A stretch of 64,000 nucleotides of DNA. Origin: Novisyntrophococcus fermenticellae. GTDB lineage: Bacteria > Bacillota > Clostridia > Lachnospirales > Lachnospiraceae. The position numbers were made by a program, and so were the translations under genes. The stretch covers positions 372,001-436,000 of the forward strand of contig NZ_CP076458.1 of the NCBI RefSeq assembly GCF_018866245.1, written 5' to 3'. Of the stretch, positions 51,900 through 61,400 are shown piece by piece (position 1 is the first letter of the stretch; the number at the start of each line of letters is the position of its first letter). The notes under the pieces are model-generated. The model made no database searches, was not told the origin of the DNA, and saw only the letters and a list, made by a program, of their open reading frames with translations.

Positions 51900-52337
51900 A
51901 TGGAATTGGAAAAGTTAAGAGCAGACATGGTAGCGGCGATGAAAGCAAAAGATAAGCCCAGAAAAGAGGCCATCTCTTCACTGGTATCCGCTGTGAAAAA
52001 GATTGCAATCGACGAAGGGTGCAGAGAGGATGTACCGTCCGAACTTGTTGACCGGGTGATTTTGAAAGAACTAAAGACTGCAAAAGAGCAGATTGATACC
52101 TGCCCTGAAGCAAGAAAAGATTTATTAGCTGAGTACCAGTTCCGTTATGACGTAATCGATGCATATGCACCCAGACAGATGAGCCCGGAGGAAGTAAAGG
52201 CCTATATAGATGAAAAATTTGCGGATATAATCGCTTCCGGGAATAAGGGAATGATCATGAAGAACGTCATGGCAGAGATGAAGGGAAAAGCGGATGGAAA
52301 AATAATTAATCAAGTAGTATCGGATCTTTGCAAATGA
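51900..52337 (+). CDS. GatB/YqeY domain protein
   Basis: 145-residue YqeY-type protein: the N-terminal LEKLRADMVAAMKAKDKPRKEAI, central DTCPEARKDLLAEYQ and the C-terminal MKNVMAEMKGKADGKIINQVV match the GatB C-terminal tail domain that binds tRNA in amidotransferases. The free-standing form's role is unproven. TTGGAGGG before the ATG. The stop overlaps the ATG of the ABC-F gene (ATGA), showing coupled translation. Confidence 0.9.
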   Translation: MELEKLRADMVAAMKAKDKPRKEAISSLVSAVKKIAIDEGCREDVPSELVDRVILKELKTAKEQIDTCPEARKDLLAEYQFRYDVIDAYAPRQMSPEEVKAYIDEKFADIIASGNKGMIMKNVMAEMKGKADGKIINQVVSDLCK

Positions 52338-54178
52338 ATATACTGACAATTGAACACCTTACAAAAGCATATAGTGAAAAAACTTTGCTGGATGAAGCCT
52401 CATTCAGCCTTCAGGAAGGCGAGAAGGTTGGAGTCATTGGTATAAACGGAACCGGAAAGTCTACACTTTTGAAAATAATTGCAGGCGTAGAGGACCCGGA
52501 TGCAGGAGAGGTTACTATGGGCAGCAATGTGAAGATTGGATATCTTTCGCAGACTCCTGTTTTTGAGAAAAACCAGACTATAATGGAAGTCGTTCTGGAG
52601 GGAACGCTGGAGGACCCTGAGGATTTTATAAATGAAAGTGAGGCCAAGGCCATGCTTACTTCTTTGGGATTTCAGGATTTGAATCAGCCGGTAGGAGAGC
52701 TGTCCGGGGGACAGAAGAAGCGGGTGGCACTGGTTGCTGTATTGTTGAAACCTGTGGATATACTTGTGTTGGATGAGCCTACGAATCATCTGGATAATCA
52801 GATGTCTGACTGGCTGGAGAAAACGTTGATTCAGTATCGGGGAACACTGGTTATGGTAACGCATGACAGATACTTTCTGGACCGGGTTGCCACGCGGATT
52901 GCCGAAGTGGATCAGGGGAAGATATACAGCTGCCAGGGCGGTTATTCCAAATATGTAGAGAAGAAAGAGCAGCGGCTGGATATAGAACTGGCATCAGAGC
53001 GAAAGCGCCGCAGTATCCTTCGAACCGAACTGGAATGGCTGTCCAGAGGTGCAAGAGCCCGTTCCACCAAGCAGAAGGCGCATATACAAAGAATTGAGGA
53101 GATGCAGAAAATTAATGCTCCTGTCACCTGCGGTCAGGTGGAATTATCTTCCGTAACCTCCCGGATGGGCCGGAAAACCATAGAAGTGGACAGCCTTAGT
53201 AAAATTTATGGCAATAAGGTTTTGTTTCGGGATTACAGTTACACCTTCCTGAAGGGTGAACGCATTGGAATTATCGGCCCAAATGGATGTGGGAAAAGTA
53301 CTTTTTTGAAAATTATCTGTGGGGATGTGAAGCCTGACAGTGGAATAGTTGAAATCGGACAAACCGTGAAAATAGGATATTTTTCACAGGAGAGTGAATC
53401 ACTGGATGAAACAATGAAGGCCATCGAGTACGTGAGGGAAGGTGCTGAATACATTCAGACCAGCGAGGGGCAGATTACGGCCTCTGCCTTGATGGAACGC
53501 TTTCTGTTCGACGGAACTATGCAATGGACCACCATAGGCAAACTTTCAGGAGGGGAGAAACGAAGACTATACCTCCTGAGAATCCTGATGGATGCTCCGA
53601 ACGTGTTAATCCTGGATGAGCCTACCAATGACCTTGATATCCAGACACTGACAGTTCTGGAGGATTATCTGGATACATTTGATGGAATTGTGGTTGTTGT
53701 TTCTCATGACCGTTATTTTCTGGACAGAGTGGTCCGGCGTATTCTGGCTTTCGAATATGACGGAAAGATACAGCAGTATGAAGGCGGTTACAGTGACTAT
53801 CTGCTGGCTTATGACCTCCGCCATCCCGACAACGGCGGCGCTGATGCCGGAAAGCAGGCCGGGGCTGCAGACGGTACAGCCACAAAAAGAAAGGCGGAGA
53901 AACCAAAAGGTCAGCAAAAACTCAGGTTCACATTCAAAGAACAAAGAGAATACGAAACAATCGATGATGATATTGCACTTTTGGAAGAAAAAATAGCGGA
54001 GACAGAAGAAGAAATTCTGAAGGCCGCCACAGATTTTGTAAAACTGAATGAGCTGTCAGTCAGAAAAACTGGGTTGGAACAGGAACTGGAAGAGAAAATG
54101 GAACGGTGGATATATTTGAACGAGCTGAATGAGAAAATTCAGGCCGGCATACGGACCGATGAAAAAACCCAAAAGTGA
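52334..54178 (+). CDS. ABC-F family ATPase (Uup-like)
   Basis: Soluble twin-ATPase of 614 residues that works on the ribosome rather than in transport. Walker A GINGTGKST (about 38-46) and GPNGCGKST. Signatures LSGGQKKRVALVAVLL and LSGGEKRRLYLL. Walker B LVLDEPTNHLD and LILDEPTNDLD. The inter-domain linker (GARARSTKQKAHIQRIEEM) and a C-terminal charged coiled coil (ALLEEKIAETEEEILKA) after a low-complexity spacer indicate the Uup-type subgroup. ATG 52334 is used; a TTG two codons upstream is not needed. Confidence 0.9.
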   Translation: MNILTIEHLTKAYSEKTLLDEASFSLQEGEKVGVIGINGTGKSTLLKIIAGVEDPDAGEVTMGSNVKIGYLSQTPVFEKNQTIMEVVLEGTLEDPEDFINESEAKAMLTSLGFQDLNQPVGELSGGQKKRVALVAVLLKPVDILVLDEPTNHLDNQMSDWLEKTLIQYRGTLVMVTHDRYFLDRVATRIAEVDQGKIYSCQGGYSKYVEKKEQRLDIELASERKRRSILRTELEWLSRGARARSTKQKAHIQRIEEMQKINAPVTCGQVELSSVTSRMGRKTIEVDSLSKIYGNKVLFRDYSYTFLKGERIGIIGPNGCGKSTFLKIICGDVKPDSGIVEIGQTVKIGYFSQESESLDETMKAIEYVREGAEYIQTSEGQITASALMERFLFDGTMQWTTIGKLSGGEKRRLYLLRILMDAPNVLILDEPTNDLDIQTLTVLEDYLDTFDGIVVVVSHDRYFLDRVVRRILAFEYDGKIQQYEGGYSDYLLAYDLRHPDNGGADAGKQAGAADGTATKRKAEKPKGQQKLRFTFKEQREYETIDDDIALLEEKIAETEEEILKAATDFVKLNELSVRKTGLEQELEEKMERWIYLNELNEKIQAGIRTDEKTQK

Positions 54179-54218
54179 CAGAATTCGTGTATTTTTCGTG
54201 ATACAACGTCATGAAACA

Positions 54219-54247
54219 TAGACAATTCATCCAGAGGATGCTATAAT
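54219..54247 (+). promoter_or_regulatory. Promoter of the PFOR gene
   Basis: TAGACA (54219-54224), 17 nt, TATAAT (54242-54247), giving a leader of about 155 nt. Confidence 0.6.
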
Positions 54248-54257
54248 TTACTATAAG

Positions 54258-54352
54258 CCTGTGCCGGGTGTGCAAATCCGGCATGAAAAAGGGCAGAGAC
54301 AGACCAATGTAGTTCATAAATGCCCTCACCGGAAGCGAATTTTCAGGTGACG
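54258..54352 (+). promoter_or_regulatory. Structured 5' leader of the PFOR mRNA
   Basis: Three successive potential stems: TGCCGG (54262-54267)/CCGGCA (54278-54283), GGGCA (54291-54295)/TGCCC (54321-54325), and TCACC (54326-54330)/GGTGA (54346-54350). No known riboswitch motif is recognised. Confidence 0.4.
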
Positions 54353-54408
54353 ACTTAATTAAAGCCATTTGATCACATTGTCATATCTATGTAAGGAGGA
54401 TTATTATA

Positions 54409-57400
54409 ATGGCAAGAAAGATGAAAACCATGGATGGTAATCATGCTGCAGCACATGCATCTTATGCATATTCGGATGTTGCGGCTATTTACCCGATTAC
54501 ACCATCATCTGTTATGGCAGAGGCCACAGATGAATGGGCAACCCAGGGAAGGAAGAACATTTTCGGACGCGAGGTTCGTGTGACAGAGATGCAGTCTGAA
54601 GCAGGTGCGGCAGGTGCAGTACACGGAGCCTTATCCGCAGGTGCTCTTACCACAACCTATACAGCTTCTCAGGGATTACTCCTGATGATTCCGAATCTGT
54701 ATAAGATTGCTGGTGAGCAGTTACCGGGTGTTATTAACGTATCCGCACGTGCAATTGCAAGCCATGCACTGTCGATTTTTGGCGACCACTCTGATATCTA
54801 TGCCTGTCGTCAGACCGGATGTGCGATGCTTTGTGAGTCCAGCGTACAGGAAGTTATGGATCTGACACCGGTTGCGCACTGTTCAGCAATCAAGGGCAAA
54901 GTTCCGTTCATTAATTTCTTTGATGGATTCCGTACTTCCCACGAGATTCAGAAGATTGAAACCTGGGATTATGAGGATCTGAAAGATATGGTGGATCTGG
55001 ATGCGATTAATGATTTCAGACATAATGCACTGAACCCAAGCCACCCGGATCACAGAGGTTCCGCACAGAACCCTGATATCTTCTTCCAGGCAAGAGAGGC
55101 ATGTAATACTGCTTACGATGCGCTTCCGGCTGTCGTACAGAACTACATGGACAAAGTAAATGAAAAAATCGGCACCAACTATAAACTGTTCAACTACTAT
55201 GGTGCCCCGGATGCAGAGCACGTAATCGTAGCGATGGGTTCTGTCTGTGAAACCATTGATGAGACAATTGATTACCTGATGGCAGCCGGAAAGAAAGTTG
55301 GTGTTATCAAGGTTCGTCTTTACAGACCATTCAGCGTGTCCGCATTTGTTGAGACAATTCCGGATTCTGTAAAGCAGATTTCTGTACTGGACAGAACAAA
55401 AGAACCCGGTTCTATCGGAGAGCCGCTGTATCTGGATGTTGTAGCAGCTCTTAAAGGAAGCAAATTTGAGAACACTCCAATATTCACTGGCCGTTATGGC
55501 TTAGGCTCTAAAGACACAACACCTGCACAGATCGTTGCTGTATATAATAATACAGAAAAGTGCAGATTCACAATTGGTATTGTGGATGATGTCACACACC
55601 TTTCACTGGATACAGAGGAAGGCCTGATTACAACGCCGGAAGGAACAATTAACTGTAAGTTCTGGGGTCTTGGATCGGATGGAACAGTCGGTGCAAACAA
55701 GAATTCCATTAAGATTATCGGCGATAATACAGACATGTATGCTCAGGCATATTTTGACTATGACTCAAAGAAATCCGGCGGCATTACGATGTCTCACCTG
55801 CGCTTTGGGAAAGAGCCGATTAAATCTACTTACCTGATCCGCAAAGCCAATTTTGTGGCCTGTCACAATCCTTCTTATGTGGATAAGTACAACATGGTTC
55901 AGGAACTGGTAGACGGGGGAACATTCCTGCTGAACTGCCCATGGGATATGGAAGGTCTTGAGAAGCATCTTCCGGGACAGGTAAAGGCATTTATTGCAAA
56001 CCACAATATCAAGTTCTATGTGATTGATGGTGTTAAGATCGGTATTGAAACCGGCATGGGACCAACACGTATCAATACGATTCTGCAATCTGCATTCTTT
56101 AAGCTGGCCAACATCATTCCGGAGGAAAAGGCGATCGAGCTGATGAAAGCAGCAGCGAAAGCCACTTACGGACGTAAGGGTGATGATATTGTTCAGAAGA
56201 ACTGGGCAGCGATCGACGAAGGTGCAAAGCAGGCTGTTGAAATTCAGGTTCCGGAAAGTTGGAAAGATGCGGCGGATGAAGGTCTGAATATGACACATGC
56301 GGAAAGCGGAAGAAAAGATGTTATTGATTTCGTTAACAACGTTCAGGCAAAAGTAAGTGCACAGGAAGGTAATTCATTGCCTGTATCCGCATTTATGGAT
56401 TATGTGGATGGTTCCACACCGTCTGGATCTTCTGCATATGAGAAACGTGGTATTGCGGTTAATATACCTATATGGAATCCGGATAACTGTATTCAGTGTA
56501 ACAGATGTGGGTATGTTTGTCCGCATGCTGTAATCCGTCCGTTTGCCATGACAGATGAAGAAGTGGCGGCTGCTCCGGAAGGAATGAAGACACTGCCGAT
56601 GATCGGCATGCCGGAATATAAGTTCACAATCTCTGTTTCTGCCCTTGACTGTACAGGATGCGGTTCCTGTGCGAATACCTGTCCGGGTAAGAAGGGCGAG
56701 AAGGCTCTTGTTATGCAGAATATGGAAGAGAACGTGGGTACCGGAAAATACTTCGATTATGCAGTAGAGCTTCCGGAAAAACAGGAAGTTATTGATAAAT
56801 TTAAAGTAAACACGGTTAAGGGAAGCCAGTTTAAGAAACCTCTGCTTGAGTTCTCAGGTGCTTGTGCAGGATGTGGTGAGACACCTTATGCAAGACTGAT
56901 TACGCAGTTGTTTGGTGACAGAATGTATATTGCCAATGCAACAGGATGCAGCTCTATCTGGGGCAACTCTTCACCGTCCACACCATATACAGTAAATCCC
57001 CAGGGACATGGTCCCGCATGGTCCAATTCTCTGTTTGAGGATAATGCGGAATTTGGTTATGGTATGTTACTGGCTCAGAAAGCCTTAAGAGCCGGATTAA
57101 AAGATAAGGTTGAAACTGTTCTGAACAGTGACGAGGCTTCTGAAGAAGCTAAGACTGCATGCAAAGAATATCTGGATACCTTTGAAAACGGCGCTTTGAA
57201 CGGCGATGCCGCGAATAAGCTGGTTGCTGCTCTGAAGGGATGCGACTGTGATGCATGTAAGGAGATCGTATCGAATGAAGACTTCCTTGCCAAGAAATCT
57301 CAGTGGATCTTCGGCGGTGACGGATGGGCTTATGATATCGGATTCGGTGGTCTGGATCATGTTCTTGCAAGTGGACAGGATATTAACATCATGGTATTTG

Positions 57401-57954
57401 ATACGGAAGTTTATTCCAATACCGGCGGCCAGTCCTCCAAGTCGACACCTACAGGTGCTGTTGCACAGTTTGCGGCGGGTGGTAAGGATGTCAAGAAAAA
57501 AGACCTTGCAGGTATCGCTATGAGCTATGGTTATGTATATGTTGCTCATATTGCTATGGGTGCTGATTTCAATCAGACTGTAAAGGCAATTACAGAGGCT
57601 GAGGCATATCCGGGACCATCACTGATTATTGCTTATGCTCCATGTATCAACCATGGAATCAAGATGGGTATGGGTAAATCTCAGATGGAAGAAGAAAAAG
57701 CGGTTAAAACAGGATATTGGCACAACTACCGTTTTAATCCTGCTTTGAAAGAAGAAGGAAAAGCAGCATTTATTCTGGACAGCAAGGCTCCGACCGAGAG
57801 CTATCAGGATTTCCTGGAAGGAGAGGTACGTTACAATTCACTGAAACGTGCAAATCCGGAAAAAGCTGAAAAACTGTTTGCAAAAGCAGAGCAGGATGCT
57901 AAGGAAAGATATGAATATCTGAAGAGACTGGTTACACTCTACGGAGAAGAATAA
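54409..57954 (+). CDS. nifJ: Pyruvate:ferredoxin (flavodoxin) oxidoreductase
   Basis: Homodimeric PFOR oxidising pyruvate to acetyl-CoA and CO2 with reduction of ferredoxin. 1181 residues, full length. N-terminal domain: YAYSDVAAIYPITPSSVMAE (pyruvate-binding). Ferredoxin domain: CIQCNRCGYVCPH and CTGCGSCANTCPG near residues 690-770. TPP domain: ACAGCGETPYARLITQLFGD, ANATGCSSIWG and GDGWAYDIGFGGLDH. The proximal-cluster cysteines (CAGCGE and one later) are visible. AAGGAGG before ATG. Monocistronic. Located opposite to the hydrogenase maturation genes that use the same electron carrier pool. Confidence 0.98.
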   Translation: MARKMKTMDGNHAAAHASYAYSDVAAIYPITPSSVMAEATDEWATQGRKNIFGREVRVTEMQSEAGAAGAVHGALSAGALTTTYTASQGLLLMIPNLYKIAGEQLPGVINVSARAIASHALSIFGDHSDIYACRQTGCAMLCESSVQEVMDLTPVAHCSAIKGKVPFINFFDGFRTSHEIQKIETWDYEDLKDMVDLDAINDFRHNALNPSHPDHRGSAQNPDIFFQAREACNTAYDALPAVVQNYMDKVNEKIGTNYKLFNYYGAPDAEHVIVAMGSVCETIDETIDYLMAAGKKVGVIKVRLYRPFSVSAFVETIPDSVKQISVLDRTKEPGSIGEPLYLDVVAALKGSKFENTPIFTGRYGLGSKDTTPAQIVAVYNNTEKCRFTIGIVDDVTHLSLDTEEGLITTPEGTINCKFWGLGSDGTVGANKNSIKIIGDNTDMYAQAYFDYDSKKSGGITMSHLRFGKEPIKSTYLIRKANFVACHNPSYVDKYNMVQELVDGGTFLLNCPWDMEGLEKHLPGQVKAFIANHNIKFYVIDGVKIGIETGMGPTRINTILQSAFFKLANIIPEEKAIELMKAAAKATYGRKGDDIVQKNWAAIDEGAKQAVEIQVPESWKDAADEGLNMTHAESGRKDVIDFVNNVQAKVSAQEGNSLPVSAFMDYVDGSTPSGSSAYEKRGIAVNIPIWNPDNCIQCNRCGYVCPHAVIRPFAMTDEEVAAAPEGMKTLPMIGMPEYKFTISVSALDCTGCGSCANTCPGKKGEKALVMQNMEENVGTGKYFDYAVELPEKQEVIDKFKVNTVKGSQFKKPLLEFSGACAGCGETPYARLITQLFGDRMYIANATGCSSIWGNSSPSTPYTVNPQGHGPAWSNSLFEDNAEFGYGMLLAQKALRAGLKDKVETVLNSDEASEEAKTACKEYLDTFENGALNGDAANKLVAALKGCDCDACKEIVSNEDFLAKKSQWIFGGDGWAYDIGFGGLDHVLASGQDINIMVFDTEVYSNTGGQSSKSTPTGAVAQFAAGGKDVKKKDLAGIAMSYGYVYVAHIAMGADFNQTVKAITEAEAYPGPSLIIAYAPCINHGIKMGMGKSQMEEEKAVKTGYWHNYRFNPALKEEGKAAFILDSKAPTESYQDFLEGEVRYNSLKRANPEKAEKLFAKAEQDAKERYEYLKRLVTLYGEE

Positions 57955-57962
57955 GCAGATAA

Positions 57963-58060
57963 GATACAAAGGAATTGCCAAGTGGCAGTTCCTTTTGTAT
58001 CCTTTGGCATTTAAAAATCAGGCGAAAATCTTCCGTTAGGAAGGTCTTCCCCTGATTTTT
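57963..58060. terminator. Two hairpin terminators between PFOR and TM1266 genes
   Basis: First: GATACAAAGGAATTGCC (57963-57979), AAGT loop, GGCAGTTCCTTTTGTATC (57984-58001), related to the hairpin after glyA. Second: AAAAATCAGG (58013-58022) and CCTGATTTTT (58051-58060) with an inner CTTCC/GGAAG stem. Together they isolate convergent genes. Confidence 0.8.
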
Positions 58061-58088
58061 GGGCTTAACAGGAAATTTTTTAATATGA

Positions 58089-58334
58089 TTATAGGCTTGA
58101 GTAGGCAGTTTTAACTGTAACTCCCTTCAGACGTCCGATTTTACCTGTCATGGCGTTTATAATATCCTGAGGTGCATCCATGGCAAGGCTGATGATGGAG
58201 ATACTACGTTCCCGGTAGGGGATACCCATTCTGCCTATGATGTACTGCCTGTATTCATGCAGCAGTTCATTCAGTGGAGTTACAGAATCAGGTTTTTCCA
58301 CGATAATTGCTGCAACCGCAACTCTGTTTTCCAT
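58089..58334 (-). CDS. TM1266-family iron-only hydrogenase system regulator
   Basis: 81-residue ACT/NikR-like ferredoxin-fold protein found with hyd genes. Pattern: RVAVAAIIVEKPDSVTPLNELLHEY, GRMGIPYRERSISIISLAMDAP, GKIGRLKGVTVKTAYS. It has no HTH, so it may act as a small-molecule or protein-binding partner. It is 42 bp downstream of hydF. Confidence 0.9.
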   Translation of the reverse strand: MENRVAVAAIIVEKPDSVTPLNELLHEYRQYIIGRMGIPYRERSISIISLAMDAPQDIINAMTGKIGRLKGVTVKTAYSSL

Positions 58335-58376
58335 AAAATCTTCCTTTCATTTCTTAAATCCATATCGTTCCACAAA

Positions 58377-59576
58377 TCAGGTTTCAAGTTCTTTTAGCAG
58401 CTGCGGGAAAATCTCCAGGCATCTTTTTAGAATTCCATGCATATGGGCAATTGCAATTCCATAGTTGGTAAATGGTATGCCGCCGTCCACAGCACATTTC
58501 ATCCGGTACCGGACTTCTCTTTCACCCAGCATACAGCCGCCGCAGTGGATGATGAGGGAATAGGGGCTTAAATCTTCCGGGTATTCAGTGCCGGAGGATG
58601 TTTCGATAATCAGTTTTTTAGCAGTATACTGGCGCAGCCAGCGGGGAAGCTTTACCGTTCCGATGTCATCGCACTGACGGTGATGTGTACATCCCTCGGC
58701 AATCAGGATTTTATCTCCCTCTTTCAAGAAATCGAGGGCATGAACACCACGTACAGAAGTATCCAGGAAACCCTTATAGCGTGCCATAAGGATGGAAAAA
58801 GAGGTAAGCGGTATCTCGGGTGGCACTTCTTTCGATACTCTGCCAAACACCTGACTGTCCGTGATAACGAGGGCAGGCCGCTTGCCCAAATACTCTAATG
58901 TATTTTTCAGTTCATTTTCTTTAACAACGATAGCGGAAGCATCCGCTTCCAGAATATCCCGAATCGTCTGCTGCTGCGGCAGAATCAATCTGCCCTTTGG
59001 AGCTGCAGAATCAATGGGAACAACTAATAACACAAAATCGGACGGTTGGATGATATCCCCTACAATATGGAGCTTTTCATCATCGATGCTGACCATTGTT
59101 CCAATCTTTTCCTTGAGCTTTTGGATACCTTGTCCGGTTTTCGTGCTTACCAGAAGTGAACCTTCTGGTGCTGCTATGTCGATCTGATCCGCCTTGTTGA
59201 AAACCTCCAGGTATGGAATTTCCTTTTTTCGGATTAATGAGAGCAGTTCCTGATCCCTTTGGGATTTTCCGGAGCAACCATCAATTACAAGAATAGCGAT
59301 ATCGGTCTTATTAAGTACTTGCCTGGTCTTTTTTATGCGCAGTGTTCCAAGGGTTCCAGTGTCATCAAATCCCGGAGTGTCTATAATCATAACCGGTCCC
59401 AGAGGCAAAAGCTCCATGGATTTGTATACAGGATCCGTAGTGGTGCCTTTTGTATCGGATACAACTGCCAGGTCCTGACCGGTTACAGCATTTACCAGGC
59501 TGGATTTACCGGCATTCCTCTGGCCAAAGAAAGCAATATGCAGCCGGTTTGCGGAAGGTGTGTCATTTAATCCCAT
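58377..59576 (-). CDS. hydF: [FeFe]-hydrogenase maturation GTPase HydF
   Basis: Scaffold that carries the 2Fe subcluster to the apo-hydrogenase. 399 residues. GTPase domain: GQRNAGKSS (18-26), TTTDPVY, DTPGFDD, NKAD. C-terminal Fe-S site: CTHHRQCDD near residue 300 and HCGGCM near 350, the conserved CxH...HCxxC set. Start ATG 59576 with AGGTGA upstream. It is 8 bp after hydG. hydE is not in the window. Confidence 0.96.
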   Translation of the reverse strand: MGLNDTPSANRLHIAFFGQRNAGKSSLVNAVTGQDLAVVSDTKGTTTDPVYKSMELLPLGPVMIIDTPGFDDTGTLGTLRIKKTRQVLNKTDIAILVIDGCSGKSQRDQELLSLIRKKEIPYLEVFNKADQIDIAAPEGSLLVSTKTGQGIQKLKEKIGTMVSIDDEKLHIVGDIIQPSDFVLLVVPIDSAAPKGRLILPQQQTIRDILEADASAIVVKENELKNTLEYLGKRPALVITDSQVFGRVSKEVPPEIPLTSFSILMARYKGFLDTSVRGVHALDFLKEGDKILIAEGCTHHRQCDDIGTVKLPRWLRQYTAKKLIIETSSGTEYPEDLSPYSLIIHCGGCMLGEREVRYRMKCAVDGGIPFTNYGIAIAHMHGILKRCLEIFPQLLKELET

Positions 59577-59584
59577 GGTATCAC

Positions 59585-61030
59585 CTAAAAGCGGAAATCC
59601 CGGATGCCCTGTTCAATCTTTTCCAGATGATCCTCACAGATTTCCCGCGTCCTTTCTCTTGGGATATTTTCCAGTTCGCTCAGAATCAGGGCCTCACCAA
59701 TCCTCTTCGTCTCTGGTCCGGCATAGTCCGTCAGATATTCTTTCAAAGTCATAAGAGCATTGGGATGGCAGCAGTTCTGAATCTGTCCTGTCTTGCAAAG
59801 TGCCATAAAACGGTCTCCGGTTCTTCCTTCCCGGTAGCACGCGGTACAAAAGGAAGGAATATAGCCCATGTTCATGAGCCAGTGGACGACTTCGTCCAGA
59901 CTGCGCTGATCAGAAACATCAAACTGCTCCGTATCCGTAGGGCGCACCTCTTCGGCATAACCGCCTACAGATGTGCGTGAGCCGCCGCTGATCTGGGATA
60001 CCCCCAGACGGATGACCTTTTCACGGACTGCCTGACTTTCCCGGGTTGAAATAATCATACCGGTATACGGTACGGCGATACGGATTAAAGCACAGATCTT
60101 TGCAAAGATTTCATCACTGATACCGTTGTCAAACGTGGTGGGATCAATATCATCTGCCCGCTTTATACGAGGTACGCTAATGGTATGTGGGCCTACACCG
60201 TGAACAGTCTCCAGATGCTCTGCATGCATCAGCAATCCGGCGAACTCGTAGCGATACAGCTCGAGACCGAAAAGAACACCCAGTCCAACATCATCGATGC
60301 CGCCTTCCATCGCACGGTCCATGGCCTCTGTATGGTAGTTGTAATCATGCTTGGGGCCTGTTGGATGAAGGTTCAGATAACTGGCTTTGTGATAAGTTTC
60401 CTGAAACAGAATATAAGTGCCGATTCCGGCTTCCTTCAGCTTCCGGTAATTTTCCACCGTGGTAGCGGCAATATTCACATTTACACGGCGGATTGCCCCA
60501 TGTTTATGCTTAATGGAATATATAGTATTAATACATTCCAGCACATATTCGATGGGATTCATCAAAGGATCTTCTCCAGCCTCGATGGCAAGTCTTTTAT
60601 GTCCCTGATCCTGCAGTGCGATGACTTCTGCGGCTACCTCCTCCTGGGTTAGTTTTTTCCGTTCGATATGTTTGTTCTTCTGGTGGTAAGGGCAGTAGAC
60701 GCAGCCGTTCACACAATAGTTGGAGAGATAAAGAGGTGCGAACATGACGATGCGGTTGCCATAGAATGCTTTCTTGATTTTCTCAGCCAGATCGTACATT
60801 TCCTGGATTTTTTCCGGAATTTCACAGGCCAGCAGAACGGATGCTTCCCGGTGAGACAGTCCCGAACAGACAGTCTTTCCTTCGGCAATCCGGGGACGTG
60901 CTTTTTCCAGAATACGGTCAATCAAAGGGATGTTGTCCTTGTTCTCTTCTGCATACTTCAGTGTGTCCAGAATTTCTTCGTGATTGATAAATTCATCGGC
61001 ACACAGTGATTTGGGATCATAATTATACAT
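59585..61030 (-). CDS. hydG: [FeFe]-hydrogenase maturase HydG (radical SAM tyrosine lyase)
   Basis: Cleaves tyrosine to p-cresol, CO and cyanide for the H-cluster. 481 residues. Radical SAM cluster CVNGCVYC (Cys106, 110, 113). The auxiliary C-terminal cluster region has CTACYREGRTGDRFM followed by CKTGQIQNCCHPNA. Other family stretches: YLSNYCVNG, LFQETYHKASY and VGVGLGVLFGLELYRYEF-like (DVGLGVLFGLELYRYEF). Leads the hydG-hydF-TM1266 transcript. RBS GGAAGGGAA. Confidence 0.97.
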   Translation of the reverse strand: MYNYDPKSLCADEFINHEEILDTLKYAEENKDNIPLIDRILEKARPRIAEGKTVCSGLSHREASVLLACEIPEKIQEMYDLAEKIKKAFYGNRIVMFAPLYLSNYCVNGCVYCPYHQKNKHIERKKLTQEEVAAEVIALQDQGHKRLAIEAGEDPLMNPIEYVLECINTIYSIKHKHGAIRRVNVNIAATTVENYRKLKEAGIGTYILFQETYHKASYLNLHPTGPKHDYNYHTEAMDRAMEGGIDDVGLGVLFGLELYRYEFAGLLMHAEHLETVHGVGPHTISVPRIKRADDIDPTTFDNGISDEIFAKICALIRIAVPYTGMIISTRESQAVREKVIRLGVSQISGGSRTSVGGYAEEVRPTDTEQFDVSDQRSLDEVVHWLMNMGYIPSFCTACYREGRTGDRFMALCKTGQIQNCCHPNALMTLKEYLTDYAGPETKRIGEALILSELENIPRERTREICEDHLEKIEQGIRDFRF

Positions 61031-61336
61031 AGTTCCCTTCCTTTCTTTCGGGTCAGTACACGACTTTCCCGTTAGTTGGGGGTTTTGCCCCTGTCAAATT
61101 CATGTTTTTTCATGCGAGCATGAAACACATGACCTTTTGACCCCCATGCTACTAAGGATTGTTCCGCACTTTGTGCTCCCACAATCCTAAAAACATTCGA
61201 AATCCGCCCTATCGGGCTACTTTCTCATGTTTTGCGGGTCCCAAATTCATGTTTTTTCATGCAAGCATGAAACACATGACTTTTTGACCCTAGTATCATT
61301 ATATTACTGTAAATTTTGTTGTCAAGAAATGTATAG
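61031..61336. repeat. Repeat-rich intergenic region upstream of hydG
   Basis: Two 49-bp copies (61095-61143 and 61242-61290, 47 of 49 identical) of a palindromic unit: TTTCATGC/GCATGAAA stem within CATGT/ACATG, ending TTTTGACCC. Between them is AGGATTGT/ACAATCCT (61155-61188) and the copy of the ATTCGAA-TCCGCCCT repeat also found at 39925-39962. No coding region. Confidence 0.8.
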
Positions 61337-61365
61337 TTTACCAGTCTTTTCATTTATGTTATACT
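61337..61365 (+). promoter_or_regulatory. Promoter of the SseB-like gene
   Basis: TTTACC (61337-61342), 17 nt, TATACT (61360-61365). Confidence 0.5.
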
Positions 61366-61400
61366 TAAAAACATCAGAAGAAAAGTTGAGGCGTGAAAAA

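Noticed and set aside
61227..61400. 58-codon extension of the SseB-like protein
   Set aside because: It runs through the repeated palindromes and the predicted promoter.
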